Source of the DNA: Candidatus Zhuqueibacterota bacterium
GTDB taxonomy: Bacteria; Zhuqueibacterota; Zhuqueibacteria; Residuimicrobiales; Oceaniaggregativiventaceae
Assembly: GCA_014728085.1 (NCBI GenBank)
Contig: WJMF01000050.1
Coordinates: 1-49,654 of the forward strand
Length of the DNA: 49,654 bases
Reading direction: 5' to 3'
Part shown: one piece after another, positions 1-8,672 of the stretch
Position numbering within the stretch: the first letter of the stretch is position 1
How the letters are laid out: each line of letters opens with the position of its first letter
Translations under genes and position numbers: made by a program
Notes under the pieces: generated by a model
Told to the model about the DNA's origin: nothing
What the model saw: only the letters and a program-made list of their open reading frames with translations
Databases searched by the model: none

Positions 1-309
1 AAATGGCGGCAAATAATCGGCTTCCAGACCAAAAAGGATTTCGATATCTTGTTTATACTGCTGTTGCGCGTCCCGTACATCTTTGATATAAACATCAAAA
101 TCCTCAATCGGCATTCTGCCGGTAGGGTCATCAAGGCCGGGGACAGGAATATGTTCGCTGAATCCGATTCGCTTTAACCCCTTACCGATTGCACTCTCTA
201 CATACTCTTTTATCTCTCCTTCTCCATGGCGACTGAGATAACAATGCACGTGATAATCTCCGGAAAATTTTACCTCCGTATCAGTCGCGGCGTTTTTGCA
301 AGCACTCAA
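1..309 (-). CDS. PHP-domain phosphatase, histidinol-phosphatase (HisJ/HisK) type, 3' part cut by window edge
   Basis: The reading frame runs off the left edge, so only the N-terminal 103 codons are visible. It opens with a metal-binding HxH motif (DYHVHC) followed by SRHGEGEIKEYVESAI, a GFSEHIPVPG segment and a GLEADYLP segment. All of these are typical of the PHP family that removes phosphate from histidinol phosphate in histidine synthesis, or from related small phosphoesters. No ATG lies upstream of the HxH motif in frame. I chose TTG at 309 because a GGAG sequence lies 7 nt upstream (320-317); this start overlaps the end of the preceding DUF2520 gene by 29 nt, which suggests translational coupling. 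Substrate is inferred from family likeness only, and the metal ligands of the C-terminal half cannot be checked here. Confidence 0.8.
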   Translation of the reverse strand, partial: MSACKNAATDTEVKFSGDYHVHCYLSRHGEGEIKEYVESAIGKGLKRIGFSEHIPVPGLDDPTGRMPIEDFDVYIKDVRDAQQQYKQDIEILFGLEADYLPPF

Positions 310-1162
310 GCTCTTTCTCCATTCTGTTCAATTTTTGTAAATCTGTTTCGGATTGTTCTGCCGCCATTTTAAGAGCCCATTGTCCCATCTGCAGATAAAT
401 ATTTCTCAGCTCCGGAAACTGTTCCGGGAGCGCTGCCACATGTTTCTCGAGAATGGAAACATCGCCCCGTACAAAGGGGCCGGTCAGGGCGCGGCTTGTT
501 CCCTGCAGGCGGATATTTTCAAGCGATGTCGATATCAACGGATAAAGCATGTCAGCAGCTTTTGCTTTATCCCCGGTCATCCGCTCCAGGAGCCGAAAAG
601 CCATATCCTCGAGCACAACAAAAAAATTGGAGGCAATGACACAGGCGAGATGGTATAAAGGCTTGTCTTCCCGTGACAGCGTCACGACACGGCCGAGCGG
701 AGAAAAAATGGAGGTCAAAACATCCAGCGCCGTTGCATCTCCCTCAAGCGCGTAAAAAATATTATAGAGACGCTGCCACTGATCAAAATCACTCAGACTT
801 TGCAGTGGATGAACCGAGGCAATGCCGGTGTTTTTTCCCCTCAGACAAGCAAGAAGGTCAGCGCTGTGCGCTCCGGAACAATGGGCGACAATTAAAGAGC
901 CGGACCGGCGCAATCCCGCCTTCAGGCAAGTGGCCGCATTTTGAATGTCATCATCGGCAACGGTTAAAAACCAGACAGAAACCCGGCCGGGCAATTGATC
1001 CATGTCTTTTAACACCCGGCAACCCCGGATTGGCGGCATGCGGTTACGTCTCTCTTGCGATTCATCGTAAACAGCAGATACCTTCCATCCGGCCCTGTCC
1101 AGAGCCGGAGCCAGAGCGGATCCGACCCGTCCCAGTCCGATAATCCCGATCTGTATATCCAT
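281..1162 (-). CDS. Rossmann-like and DUF2520 domain protein
   Basis: The 293-residue product starts with a dinucleotide-binding Rossmann motif (GLGRVGSALAPAL, about residues 9-21) and continues as the C-terminal helical DUF2520 domain (HPLQSLSD..., about residues 118-280). The fold resembles pyrroline-5-carboxylate reductase and F420-dependent NADP oxidoreductases, so an NAD(P)-dependent redox reaction is likely, but no substrate is established for the family as far as I know. The gene is head to tail with the MEMO1-family gene: its ATG at 1162 directly abuts that gene's stop codon. It overlaps the start of the PHP phosphatase, so the three probably form one operon. Confidence 0.85.
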   Translation of the reverse strand: MDIQIGIIGLGRVGSALAPALDRAGWKVSAVYDESQERRNRMPPIRGCRVLKDMDQLPGRVSVWFLTVADDDIQNAATCLKAGLRRSGSLIVAHCSGAHSADLLACLRGKNTGIASVHPLQSLSDFDQWQRLYNIFYALEGDATALDVLTSIFSPLGRVVTLSREDKPLYHLACVIASNFFVVLEDMAFRLLERMTGDKAKAADMLYPLISTSLENIRLQGTSRALTGPFVRGDVSILEKHVAALPEQFPELRNIYLQMGQWALKMAAEQSETDLQKLNRMEKELECLQKRRD

Positions 1163-2008
1163 TTATTGCTTTCCGACCACCAATGAAGCATAGCCCACAA
1201 CATAACCGCTCTGCACGCCGGTGACATCGGCCGACGTGGTCTGATCGATGAGTTGAACATCATCGGCGCCAAGCCGTTTTGAGGCGAATAATAAAATAGC
1301 CGCCGGCCCGGCACCGCAAGCCTGATAGATATTTTTATTGGCTCCCTTGATAAATTCTTCAGGATCTAACGACAATAGACTGTTCACCGTGGCTTTATCC
1401 TGTCGTTTGCACTCCCGGCAGGATTCACCGTGATAGAGATCAGAGCTGGCAAGCAAAAGCGTTTGATCCTGGTCGATGCTACCGGCAATAGCATCACCGA
1501 TTTGCCGGCAATTCTCCGGGCGATAATCCTGAACAATTATGGGGACAATCCGGAAATTTTCGTTCAGCACCCGCTGCAAAAACGGCAATTGTACTTCCAG
1601 TGAATGTTCCGGACGCTGAGCGGTGGTATCATGTCCTTTCGACGAAAAGGAGAGGGCCGGACTTGCCTGTACCAGGCGCTCACTGAGCGCTTTATCGACA
1701 GGAACGAGTCCAATAGGGGTCTCGTAATAATCACCGGAATACAGAGAGGCTCCGCTGATAAACTCTGAATGGCTCGGTGCCAGTAAAATGACCGTTTTAA
1801 AATCCCGTTCTTTTAATAGCGCAAAGGCGGCGGCAGCGGTTTGACCGGAATAATCATATCCCGCATGCGGAACAATCAAACCATAGATTTTCTCTCCTGT
1901 ATACTCTTTTGAGGCCTGATGTAAAAATCCGTCGATTTTAGACTCGAGTGCCCGGGCGTTTGCCGGGTAAAACTGACCCGCCCAGGTCGCTTTTCGAACA
2001 GTCGACAT
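1163..2008 (-). CDS. MEMO1 family protein (AmmeMemoRadiSam protein B-like)
   Basis: This 281-residue protein matches the MEMO1 family over its full length: ATWAGQFYPAN at the N-terminus, the metal-site segment VPHAGYDYSGQ (about residues 46-56), a TTAQRPEHSLEVQLPFLQ block and LLLASSDLYHGE. The family resembles extradiol dioxygenases and binds a metal through conserved His residues; recent literature links some members to radical SAM and AMMECR1 partners. Neither partner gene is visible in this window, so that system cannot be claimed. The start is well supported by AAGGAGG just upstream of the ATG. It is the first gene of the minus-strand group and faces the deacetylase operon across a 243-bp divergent region. 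Confidence 0.85.
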   Translation of the reverse strand: MSTVRKATWAGQFYPANARALESKIDGFLHQASKEYTGEKIYGLIVPHAGYDYSGQTAAAAFALLKERDFKTVILLAPSHSEFISGASLYSGDYYETPIGLVPVDKALSERLVQASPALSFSSKGHDTTAQRPEHSLEVQLPFLQRVLNENFRIVPIIVQDYRPENCRQIGDAIAGSIDQDQTLLLASSDLYHGESCRECKRQDKATVNSLLSLDPEEFIKGANKNIYQACGAGPAAILLFASKRLGADDVQLIDQTTSADVTGVQSGYVVGYASLVVGKQ

Positions 2009-2044
2009 AAACCTCCTTTTCCCAATATGATCATGTTTTTAACG

Positions 2045-2178
2045 CTTTGCCGCAATCCGGATACAACCTTTCCAGGCTGATCTTTATAAAGTTATTGAGA
2101 ATATCGCAAACATTCAAAGCCTTTTTTCTTGCATTTTTATTCAATTTTTGTAATTTGAGCTTTATCCGGATTGCAAAG
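2045..2178. repeat. Pair of inverted ATCCGGAT-containing sites in a divergent intergenic region
   Basis: A 12-base sequence GCAATCCGGATA at 2052-2063 recurs as its exact reverse complement TATCCGGATTGC at 2163-2174. The likeness extends outward to CTTTGC at 2045-2050 and CAAAG at 2174-2178, with a 2-nt insertion in the left copy. Each copy contains the palindrome ATCCGGAT. The pair lies between the divergent MEMO1-family and deacetylase genes, so two operator sites are plausible; a small mobile relic is the alternative. Apart from this and AT-rich sequence, the 2009-2251 gap shows no gene. Confidence 0.5.
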
Positions 2179-2251
2179 TCAGAAATTGTTATTCTGCCTG
2201 ACGCAATTCCTGAAAATTTGCTAACCGCTCATTATCGATTCTGGATTCATC

Positions 2252-3580
2252 ATGCCGGCAAAATCAAAAACAAACAGTCGCAGAGCAAAACGGTGTTATC
2301 GCTGCGGGAAATTAATCGATGCGGGAAAAGAAAGATTTTTCCTGAAACGACCGTTCTGCGGCGAGAGTTGCATGATAAAAGAATCGGCTCATGATTTTAG
2401 ACTCAAAGTGCCCCTCAGGTGGCCACCCCTCTTCGGCTCTCGTAAAGATCACTGGATTTCAATTGCGGATCTGCTGCACGTTCTGGAATTTATCGTCATT
2501 ATTATACTGGCAGTATTTGTTGTAAGACTGTCCTTAACCGTAAAATCACTTCAACAACCGCAACCCGTCATTACCACAGACACCACACCAACCACCCTGG
2601 CCGACAGTGTTTTTTACACCAATCCCCTGGATGCCATGGTTTTACGCAATCACATCGACCTCGAAGGGGAAGCGGGTGATCACCTGATTATAAGCCTGAC
2701 GGTTAACGACGATTTGACCGCCGTAACCATACCGGAAAAGGGCAAATTTACGTTCAGGAATATTAAACTCGAATATGGGAAAAACATTCTGGTGATCCGC
2801 GCCCTCGATCCTGCCGGTAAAACCGTGGTTCTGGAAAGGCTGGAAACTCAATTTGGATCCCCGCGGCTCGATTATCTGGCCAGAGATTTTACCCGCGGTT
2901 CCAGATCAAAACCAAAACTGGCGCTTACTTTTGATGGCGGTGCGGGCAATCACGCCACCGGGCCCATTCTCGACCATTTGCTGGAAAAAAATATTTCCTG
3001 TACCATGTTTCTTACCGGTAGATTTATACAGCGGTATCCGGACCTGGTGGAACGCATGATTCAGGATGGCCATCAAGTAGCCAATCATACCTGGAGTCAT
3101 CCGCATTTGACCACGTTCTATGAAAACAGGAAACACACCACTCATCCGGGTATTTCGCGTCAAGACTTGCAGAAAGAGTTGAATAAAACAGCAAGCCGGT
3201 ATTACAATCAAACCGGCCATAAAATGAGTCCGTTCTGGCGGGCTCCTTTTGGTGAGCACAACCTGGAAATCCGTCGCTGGGCCGCGGAAATCGGCTATAC
3301 GCAGGTAGGGTGGACACTCGGTCACGGGGAATCACTCGATACCATGGACTGGGTAGCCGATACCACCGTCTCCTATTACCGCACGGCAGAAGAAATTATG
3401 CAAAATATCCTCGAGTTTGAAAACAAAGATCCGAACGGACTGAATGGCGGTATCATCCTGATGCATCTCGATACACAGCGAAACGGCGACCATGCCTATG
3501 AGATTCTGCCTGCATTGATCGATACCCTTCGTCATAAAGGATACGAATTTACCACAATATCAAAAATGTTCAACAGATAA
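2252..3580 (+). CDS. Membrane-anchored polysaccharide deacetylase with N-terminal zinc-ribbon-like segment
   Basis: The 442-residue protein begins with four cysteines in C-x2-C ... C-x3-C spacing (C15, C18, C36, C40), like a small zinc ribbon. A single membrane segment follows at about 76-92, then a beta-sandwich-like linker region, then a NodB polysaccharide deacetylase domain (about 222-430). Motif 1 reads TFDGG: the catalytic-base Asp (228) is kept, but the second Asp that usually binds metal is Gly. The metal motif NHTWSH (His 279, His 283), RAPFG and ILMH are present. The domain should act outside the inner membrane on peptidoglycan or another N-acetylated glycan. The cytosolic Cys segment is unusual for this family. 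The start has only a weak ribosome-binding site. It is the first gene of the run ending in mutY. Confidence 0.85.
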   Translation: MPAKSKTNSRRAKRCYRCGKLIDAGKERFFLKRPFCGESCMIKESAHDFRLKVPLRWPPLFGSRKDHWISIADLLHVLEFIVIIILAVFVVRLSLTVKSLQQPQPVITTDTTPTTLADSVFYTNPLDAMVLRNHIDLEGEAGDHLIISLTVNDDLTAVTIPEKGKFTFRNIKLEYGKNILVIRALDPAGKTVVLERLETQFGSPRLDYLARDFTRGSRSKPKLALTFDGGAGNHATGPILDHLLEKNISCTMFLTGRFIQRYPDLVERMIQDGHQVANHTWSHPHLTTFYENRKHTTHPGISRQDLQKELNKTASRYYNQTGHKMSPFWRAPFGEHNLEIRRWAAEIGYTQVGWTLGHGESLDTMDWVADTTVSYYRTAEEIMQNILEFENKDPNGLNGGIILMHLDTQRNGDHAYEILPALIDTLRHKGYEFTTISKMFNR

Positions 3581-3581
3581 A

Positions 3582-4154
3582 ATGTCTGATAAAAACACCA
3601 ACAATCTGATTCAGCTCATCAAGGCGAGACAAAGCGTACGAAGGTTCAAAGCCGAAAGCGTTGATCGTGACCTTATCGTTCAGTGTGTCGAAGCAGCACG
3701 GCTTGCACCCTCAGCTGAAAACGCCCAACCATGGCGGTTTATCGTTATCGATGATCAGGAACAAAAATCCCGTCTGGCTCAAAAGGCGTTCAGCGGCATC
3801 TATCGTCCCACACGCTGGGCTGAAAAAGCCCCGGTCCTCGTGATTCTGTGTGCCGAACTCGACTTATTGGCAAACCGGCTGGGCAAACAGATAACCGGTA
3901 TTCAGTATTATCTCATCGATTGCGGTATCGCCGGGGAGCATTTCATTCTGCAGGCGCAGGAACTGGGACTGGGAACATGCTGGATCGGCTGGTTTAGTCA
4001 GAAAGGGGTTAAAAAAGCCCTGAATATCCCCTCCGCATGGCGTATCGTTTCCCTCATCGCTGCAGGCTATAATGCGGGCAATGAAGGCAAAAGAAAAATC
4101 CGATACAACACGGAAAAAATATGTTATTTCAATATCGTCAAAAATGGAAAATAA
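3582..4154 (+). CDS. Nitroreductase family protein
   Basis: A 190-residue flavin (FMN) nitroreductase-fold protein. The N-terminal FMN-binding pattern RQSVRRFKAE is followed by EAARLAPSAENAQPWRF, the usual phosphate and ring-contact segment, and the C-terminal QELGLGTCWIGWF block. The family reduces nitro groups, quinones or other small substrates with NAD(P)H as a dimer in the cytosol; the substrate cannot be read from sequence. Its ATG follows the deacetylase stop by 1 nt, so it is very likely cotranscribed with it. The length is usual for the short form of the family. Confidence 0.9.
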   Translation: MSDKNTNNLIQLIKARQSVRRFKAESVDRDLIVQCVEAARLAPSAENAQPWRFIVIDDQEQKSRLAQKAFSGIYRPTRWAEKAPVLVILCAELDLLANRLGKQITGIQYYLIDCGIAGEHFILQAQELGLGTCWIGWFSQKGVKKALNIPSAWRIVSLIAAGYNAGNEGKRKIRYNTEKICYFNIVKNGK

Positions 4155-4218
4155 AGCGTCGCATAACAATCACTCTTTTTGCAGCCACCGCTCATAATAT
4201 AGACTTGAAAGGGTAAAT

Positions 4219-5211
4219 ATGATTATTCGTACCCGGGCTTATGCCCGTGCCGGCCTGGCCGGAAATCCTTCAGACGGCTATTTCGGCAAGACTCTCTCTG
4301 TAACCATTCGTAATTTCTGTGCCAGGGTGACCATGTATGAAACACCGGATCTGGAAATCCTGCCCAATAAACGCGACCACTCTTACTTTGAAAACCTCGA
4401 ACATCTTGTTAAGGATGTTCAATTGAATGGATATTATGGCGGCATTCGCCTGATCAAGGCCGCTGCAAAAAAGTTTTACGACTATTGCTTTGAAAAAGGC
4501 ATTGTTTTGTCTGATAAAAATTTTACCGTCCGTTATGACTCCAATATCCCGGTACAGGTCGGCCTGGCCGGCTCCAGTGCCATTGTTACAGCCACCATAC
4601 GCGCCCTGATGACCTTTTACGGCGTTGAAATCCCAAAACCGACGCTGCCGACTCTGATTCTGAGCGTCGAAATCGATGAACTCAGCATTTCGGCCGGATT
4701 GCAGGACCGGGTCATTCAGGTATATGAGGGGCTGGTTTTTATGAATTTTGACAAAAAACTCATCGAAACCCGGGGCTTTGGGGATTATACACCGATGAAT
4801 CCAAACCTGCTTCCTCCTCTCTATCTGGCCTATATTACCGATCTGAGCGAAATTTCCGGAATCGCGCACGGCAATTTGCGCGGGCGCTTTGAAGCAGGCG
4901 ATCAGGCCGTGGTGGAAGCCATGAAATACTTTGCAGATTGTGCTGACAAAGCCCGCAAAGCGCTTGTCAACAATGAACCGGACAAACTGTACGACATTAT
5001 GAACCAAAATTTTGACAAACGCAGAGAAATTTTCCCCATCAGCCGAAAAAATCTCGAAATGATAAGCCTCGCAAGATCGGTCGGCGCCAGCGCCAAATTT
5101 TCAGGAAGCGGCGGTGCCATCGTCGGCACTTATGAAGACGAAAAGATGTTCCTCAAGCTTAAACAAGTCCTGTCAGAAGCAGGTGCAGTGGTCATCAAGC
5201 CCGAACTTTAG
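4219..5211 (+). CDS. GHMP kinase of glucuronokinase type (plant-like)
   Basis: The 330-residue protein is a GHMP sugar kinase. The ATP-loop motif is GLAGSSAIV at 115-123, an AGLQDRVIQVYEGLV block follows at 159-173, and the third motif KFSGSGGAIVG is near 293-303. From memory, the blocks GLQDR, YTPMNPNLLPPLYL, NFDKRREIF and KFSGSGGA correspond closely to plant glucuronokinase, which makes glucuronate 1-phosphate from glucuronate and ATP. A role in feeding a UDP-glucuronate pool is therefore inferred; a heptose kinase is the main alternative. The window also encodes UDP-glucose dehydrogenase at 15.9 kb, the other route to UDP-glucuronate. The mutY start follows after 2 nt, suggesting one transcript. 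Confidence 0.8.
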   Translation: MIIRTRAYARAGLAGNPSDGYFGKTLSVTIRNFCARVTMYETPDLEILPNKRDHSYFENLEHLVKDVQLNGYYGGIRLIKAAAKKFYDYCFEKGIVLSDKNFTVRYDSNIPVQVGLAGSSAIVTATIRALMTFYGVEIPKPTLPTLILSVEIDELSISAGLQDRVIQVYEGLVFMNFDKKLIETRGFGDYTPMNPNLLPPLYLAYITDLSEISGIAHGNLRGRFEAGDQAVVEAMKYFADCADKARKALVNNEPDKLYDIMNQNFDKRREIFPISRKNLEMISLARSVGASAKFSGSGGAIVGTYEDEKMFLKLKQVLSEAGAVVIKPEL

Positions 5212-5213
5212 CC

Positions 5214-6293
5214 ATGCCCGGTTTAAAATGGAAAAAAAATTTCCACAAATCCCTTGGCGCATGGTTTGATGATGAATTCAGGGACCTGCCCTGGCGCCAA
5301 ACCCGGGACCCGTATAAAATCTGGATCTCTGAAATCATGCTGCAGCAAACCCGGGTGAAAACCGTCGTTCCCTATTATCTGCGTTTTATCAGAGCTCTGC
5401 CTACCCTCAACATCCTGGCCGAAACCAGCCTCGAGCGTGTTCTCAAGTTATGGGAAGGAATGGGTTATTATGCCCGCGCACGCAATATACACAAATCAGC
5501 CCGCCATATCTGCTCAACCTTTGACGGCGTTTTTCCCAAAGAAATCGAAGAGATTCAAAGCCTGGCCGGCATCGGGCCGTATACGGCTGCGGCGATTCAT
5601 AGTATCGCGTTCGGCGGTGATCACGCCGTTGTTGACGGCAACGTAAAGCGCGTCCTGGCGCGACTGTTCTGCGTGGAAGAAGAGATAAACAGCAAAGAGG
5701 GAATCGCAAAGATAGAAAGGCTGGCGCAACAGTGTCTGGCGAAAGGTAACGCCGGCACCTATAATCAGGCCATTATGGAACTCGGAGCCGTTATCTGCCG
5801 GCCCCGTTTGCCGCAATGTGAACGCTGCCCTGTGAACGACCAGTGCATGGCATTTAAAGACAAGCGGCAAACACAATTTCCAAAAAAAGCAGCGAAAAAA
5901 CCCAAACCCCACTATACCGTTGCAATCGGGCTCATATTCAAAAACCACAAGATTCTGATCACACGAAGACCCTGCAAAGGCATGCTGGGAGGACTGTGGG
6001 AGTTCCCGGGAGGCAAACTGGACCCGTCTCTGCCCTTGTCAAAGGCACTCGCACAAAAAATAGAACAACACATTGCCGTCAAAGTCCGGGTCGGCAAAAA
6101 AATAACCGTCATTCAGCACGGATATACTCATTTCGACATAACCATGCATGCGTTCCGCTGTACACTGATTTCCGGAACCCCTCGATGCCGGGAATGTATT
6201 CAATGGCGATGGATCGATTTAAGGGAAATGGACAAATATGCCTTTCCCCGTGCCGACAAAAAGGTCATTGAGCAGGCAGCTCTTGCCGGTTAA
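5214..6293 (+). CDS. mutY: A/G-specific adenine glycosylase MutY
   Basis: The 359-residue protein carries the full MutY layout. The N-terminal helix-hairpin-helix glycosylase domain has EIMLQQTRV (catalytic Glu), LAGIGPYTAAAIHSIAF and VDGNVKRVLAR (catalytic Asp). The four-cysteine iron-sulfur loop C-x6-C-x2-C-x5-C lies at about 195-211. A C-terminal Nudix-like domain with GLWEFPGGK recognises 8-oxoguanine. The enzyme removes adenine mispaired with 8-oxoG in DNA. It sits at the 3' end of the deacetylase-nitroreductase-glucuronokinase run; this linkage probably reflects transcription rather than function. The 111 bp downstream, before the convergent Asp-box gene, hold no clear terminator that I could find. 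Confidence 0.97.
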   Translation: MPGLKWKKNFHKSLGAWFDDEFRDLPWRQTRDPYKIWISEIMLQQTRVKTVVPYYLRFIRALPTLNILAETSLERVLKLWEGMGYYARARNIHKSARHICSTFDGVFPKEIEEIQSLAGIGPYTAAAIHSIAFGGDHAVVDGNVKRVLARLFCVEEEINSKEGIAKIERLAQQCLAKGNAGTYNQAIMELGAVICRPRLPQCERCPVNDQCMAFKDKRQTQFPKKAAKKPKPHYTVAIGLIFKNHKILITRRPCKGMLGGLWEFPGGKLDPSLPLSKALAQKIEQHIAVKVRVGKKITVIQHGYTHFDITMHAFRCTLISGTPRCRECIQWRWIDLREMDKYAFPRADKKVIEQAALAG

Positions 6294-6404
6294 CCATGCC
6301 TGGAAATGGACGCGATTGCAGCGACCTCATGCTCTATTCGCATCCCCCCTAAAGCCCCGGTCCTTTTCCTCCTTTATACAACCACGTCCGCTGCAAAAAA
6401 GCAA

Positions 6405-7391
6405 TCACCTGTGATCCCAGGTAAAGGACCAGATCTCACCCCCTGAAAGCCCGGCGTGGTGCCAGGATTCTCCCAAATCATCGGAGTAGATGACCCCTTG
6501 ACCAAGGGTTCCGACCCAAAGTCTCTCTTGATGCCGCGGATCAAAAATCAGAGCATGAAAGTCCCGGCTATTCGGCACTTGCTTTTGCTCCCATGTCGTG
6601 CCGTTATCTTTGGAAATATAAATGCCGGTATGAAACCCTGCTGCGGCCATAATATTCGCATTGTTCATGTTCATGGCCACAGCATATATGGTTTTATCAG
6701 AAATCGGACCTTCTGCAAATGTCCAGGTCTTTCCGTTATCCGAAGAGAGCATAACGCCGTGATCGCGGCTGCCTGCAATCCATTTGTCAGGGAATTTGGG
6801 ATTTTGATAAATATCCAGAATGGCAGCCTGATTCGAGATTTCCGACCAGCGATCAGCTCTGTTCTCTGTCAGGTAAAGCCCCCCTTCTCCACCGGCAAAG
6901 AGACGTCCGGAAGTGCTGATATCACAACAAAGCGTTTGAATGAATGATTTTACAATTCCCTTGCCGCTGTATTGCCAAAATCTTCCGCCATCGGGAGACA
7001 TCCATACCCCATAGGCTGTAGCACTATAGATGGCAGAGGGATCAATCGGATCAAAAGCAACATCCAGAACCTCGGTCATACGCCAGTCAGTGGTAATGCG
7101 CCATTCCTCCCCTCCATTCGCGGATTTCATAACACCATTTCCGCATGCGAGACATATTACGCTGTTATCCTGAGGATGCACATCGCCGGCAAAACATTTA
7201 GCCGTTCGCCAGCCCAGATGCGTCCAGGTGGTATCGCCATCATAGCGATGTAATCCCAGGGCAACATTATTGCCGTGCAGAATTGCATTCTGATTCTGGA
7301 TCATAACCGCATAAAGCGTGGGAGCAGTATCTGCGAAACCAGGTTGCAGGGAAAACAATACGATCAGAGCAAAGAGAATTTTTGTTTTCAT
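6405..7391 (-). CDS. Secreted Asp-box (BNR-like) beta-propeller protein, copy 1
   Basis: The start is placed at ATG 7391, where AAGGAAG lies 5 nt upstream and a signal peptide begins (MKTKILFALIVLFSLQPGFA). The mature protein of about 308 residues contains at least five Asp-box-like turns of the form S-x-D/N-x-G-x-x-W (for example SSDNGKTW, SKDNGTTW, SDDLGESW). Such turns mark beta-propeller blades of sialidase-like or VPS10-like proteins. No catalytic residues of a sialidase are evident, so a binding or structural role outside the cytoplasm is the safer reading. It is a clear paralogue of the protein at 32870-33865, sharing GNGxxKS, W-x-MTE and ATAYG blocks in the same order. The 237-bp region upstream, shared with the divergent GT9 gene, shows nothing decisive. 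Confidence 0.75.
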   Translation of the reverse strand: MKTKILFALIVLFSLQPGFADTAPTLYAVMIQNQNAILHGNNVALGLHRYDGDTTWTHLGWRTAKCFAGDVHPQDNSVICLACGNGVMKSANGGEEWRITTDWRMTEVLDVAFDPIDPSAIYSATAYGVWMSPDGGRFWQYSGKGIVKSFIQTLCCDISTSGRLFAGGEGGLYLTENRADRWSEISNQAAILDIYQNPKFPDKWIAGSRDHGVMLSSDNGKTWTFAEGPISDKTIYAVAMNMNNANIMAAAGFHTGIYISKDNGTTWEQKQVPNSRDFHALIFDPRHQERLWVGTLGQGVIYSDDLGESWHHAGLSGGEIWSFTWDHR

Positions 7392-7628
7392 AAACGCTTC
7401 CTTGTACGATAATATAAATTGTCGACCGGCTTGCTGCACCCATGATTCAGTTTATGATGCAGCTCCGGCAATGATTTCAGCGCTCATCAATCCGGCAAAA
7501 GAAGAAATCGGCTGAATAAATTCAATAGAATTTATAAAATTGCAACATAAAAATCCAGTGGTGATATTATCCTGTTTGTTTTTTCTTGAAAATTTTCTAT
7601 TTTAGGCCGAACAACCAGGGATCAGATC

Positions 7629-8633
7629 TTGAAAAAAATATCCGGCATTCTCGTTACCCGTCTGCGATTTATGGGAGATATCATTCTTTCGACACCCCTC
7701 CTGCACGCCCTGCGCCGGGCCTTTCCTGACGCTTGTATCGATTACCTGGCGGAGCATCCCTTTCATCAGGTTCTCTACCATCATCCCGATGTTGATACTA
7801 TATTGAGTTTTAAAAGACAAAAAGGGCATTCCGTTGTCTGGCCGCTGCTTAAAAAAAAGTATGATGTGGCGATAGACCTGTTCGGCAACCCCCGCTCAGC
7901 CCTGCTGACGCGGCTGAGCAACGCAAAAATCCGCATCGGCGGAGATTTTCGTATCAGACGTCATTTTTATACAGACCCGGTAAAAACCAGCGGACGCTTG
8001 AATGCCATACAATTCCACTTGCGTTATCTGCGTCCCCTTGGTATTGATCCCGTAATCGTATCGCCTTTCATAACAGTGACCGATATTGAGAAAGAATGGG
8101 CGCGAAAATTTCTGTGCAAACTGGGCATCAATACGGAAAAACCGCTGATCGGCATTCATCCGGGAGCCAGCTGGCCGGCGAAAAGATGGTTGCCTGAGCG
8201 TTTTTCCCGGTTGGCAGACAGTCTGGCTGAAAACCATAATTTTGAAATTCTCTTTACCATGGGACCCGGTGAAACAGAGCTGGTAAAATCGGTGAAAAAA
8301 AATTGCCGGCAAAGGACCTACCTTACCGGTGTCTTGTCGCTGCGCCAGCTGGGAGCGGTACTAAATGCGCTGGATGTATATGTTTCAAACGATTGCGGCC
8401 CCCTGCACCTGGCTGCGGCCACAAGCTGTAAAACAGTGGGTATTTTTGGTCCCGGAGAACCCGATATCTGGTACCCTTATGATTCAGCAAAGGGACACAG
8501 GCTGGTCTATAACCGTATCGATTGTAGCCATTGTCATCAAGATTTTTGTCCGCGAATGGACTGTATGAAATCTATTACTGTAAAACAGGTAGAAAAGGCA
8601 ACGCTGGATTCTTTGGCATCAGAACAACCGTAA
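7629..8633 (+). CDS. Glycosyltransferase family 9 (heptosyltransferase-like)
   Basis: The 334-residue protein has the two-Rossmann GT9 fold: VTRLRFMGDIILSTPLLHALR at the N-terminus, the nucleotide-site segment HPGASWPAKRWLPERF near 178, and SLRQLGAVLNALDVYVSNDCGPLHLAAA near 235-265. Members transfer ADP-heptose or related sugars to lipid A-core at the inner face of the inner membrane. The acceptor cannot be told from sequence. A Cys-rich C-terminal segment (CSHCHQDFCPRMDC) is common in this family. The start is TTG at 7629 with AGGGA 8 nt upstream; no ATG start fits. It leads an apparent operon with a two-component system and two HU-type proteins, so envelope stress control is a reasonable guess. 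Confidence 0.9.
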   Translation: MKKISGILVTRLRFMGDIILSTPLLHALRRAFPDACIDYLAEHPFHQVLYHHPDVDTILSFKRQKGHSVVWPLLKKKYDVAIDLFGNPRSALLTRLSNAKIRIGGDFRIRRHFYTDPVKTSGRLNAIQFHLRYLRPLGIDPVIVSPFITVTDIEKEWARKFLCKLGINTEKPLIGIHPGASWPAKRWLPERFSRLADSLAENHNFEILFTMGPGETELVKSVKKNCRQRTYLTGVLSLRQLGAVLNALDVYVSNDCGPLHLAAATSCKTVGIFGPGEPDIWYPYDSAKGHRLVYNRIDCSHCHQDFCPRMDCMKSITVKQVEKATLDSLASEQP

Positions 8634-8672
8634 ACGAGACGAATATCGTCGAATAACCGAACAAAGGTGTCC

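Noticed and set aside
1163-2008. A complete AmmeMemoRadiSam system around the MEMO1-family gene
   Set aside because: Neither an AMMECR1-domain nor a radical SAM gene is present nearby in the window.
2047-2394. A 115-codon plus-strand open frame before the deacetylase
   Set aside because: It covers the divergent control region and overlaps the deacetylase N-terminus in another frame, without motifs.
4270-5007. A 245-codon open frame on the minus strand opposite the glucuronokinase gene
   Set aside because: The plus-strand protein has clear GHMP kinase motifs throughout; the antisense frame resembles nothing and has no ribosome-binding site.
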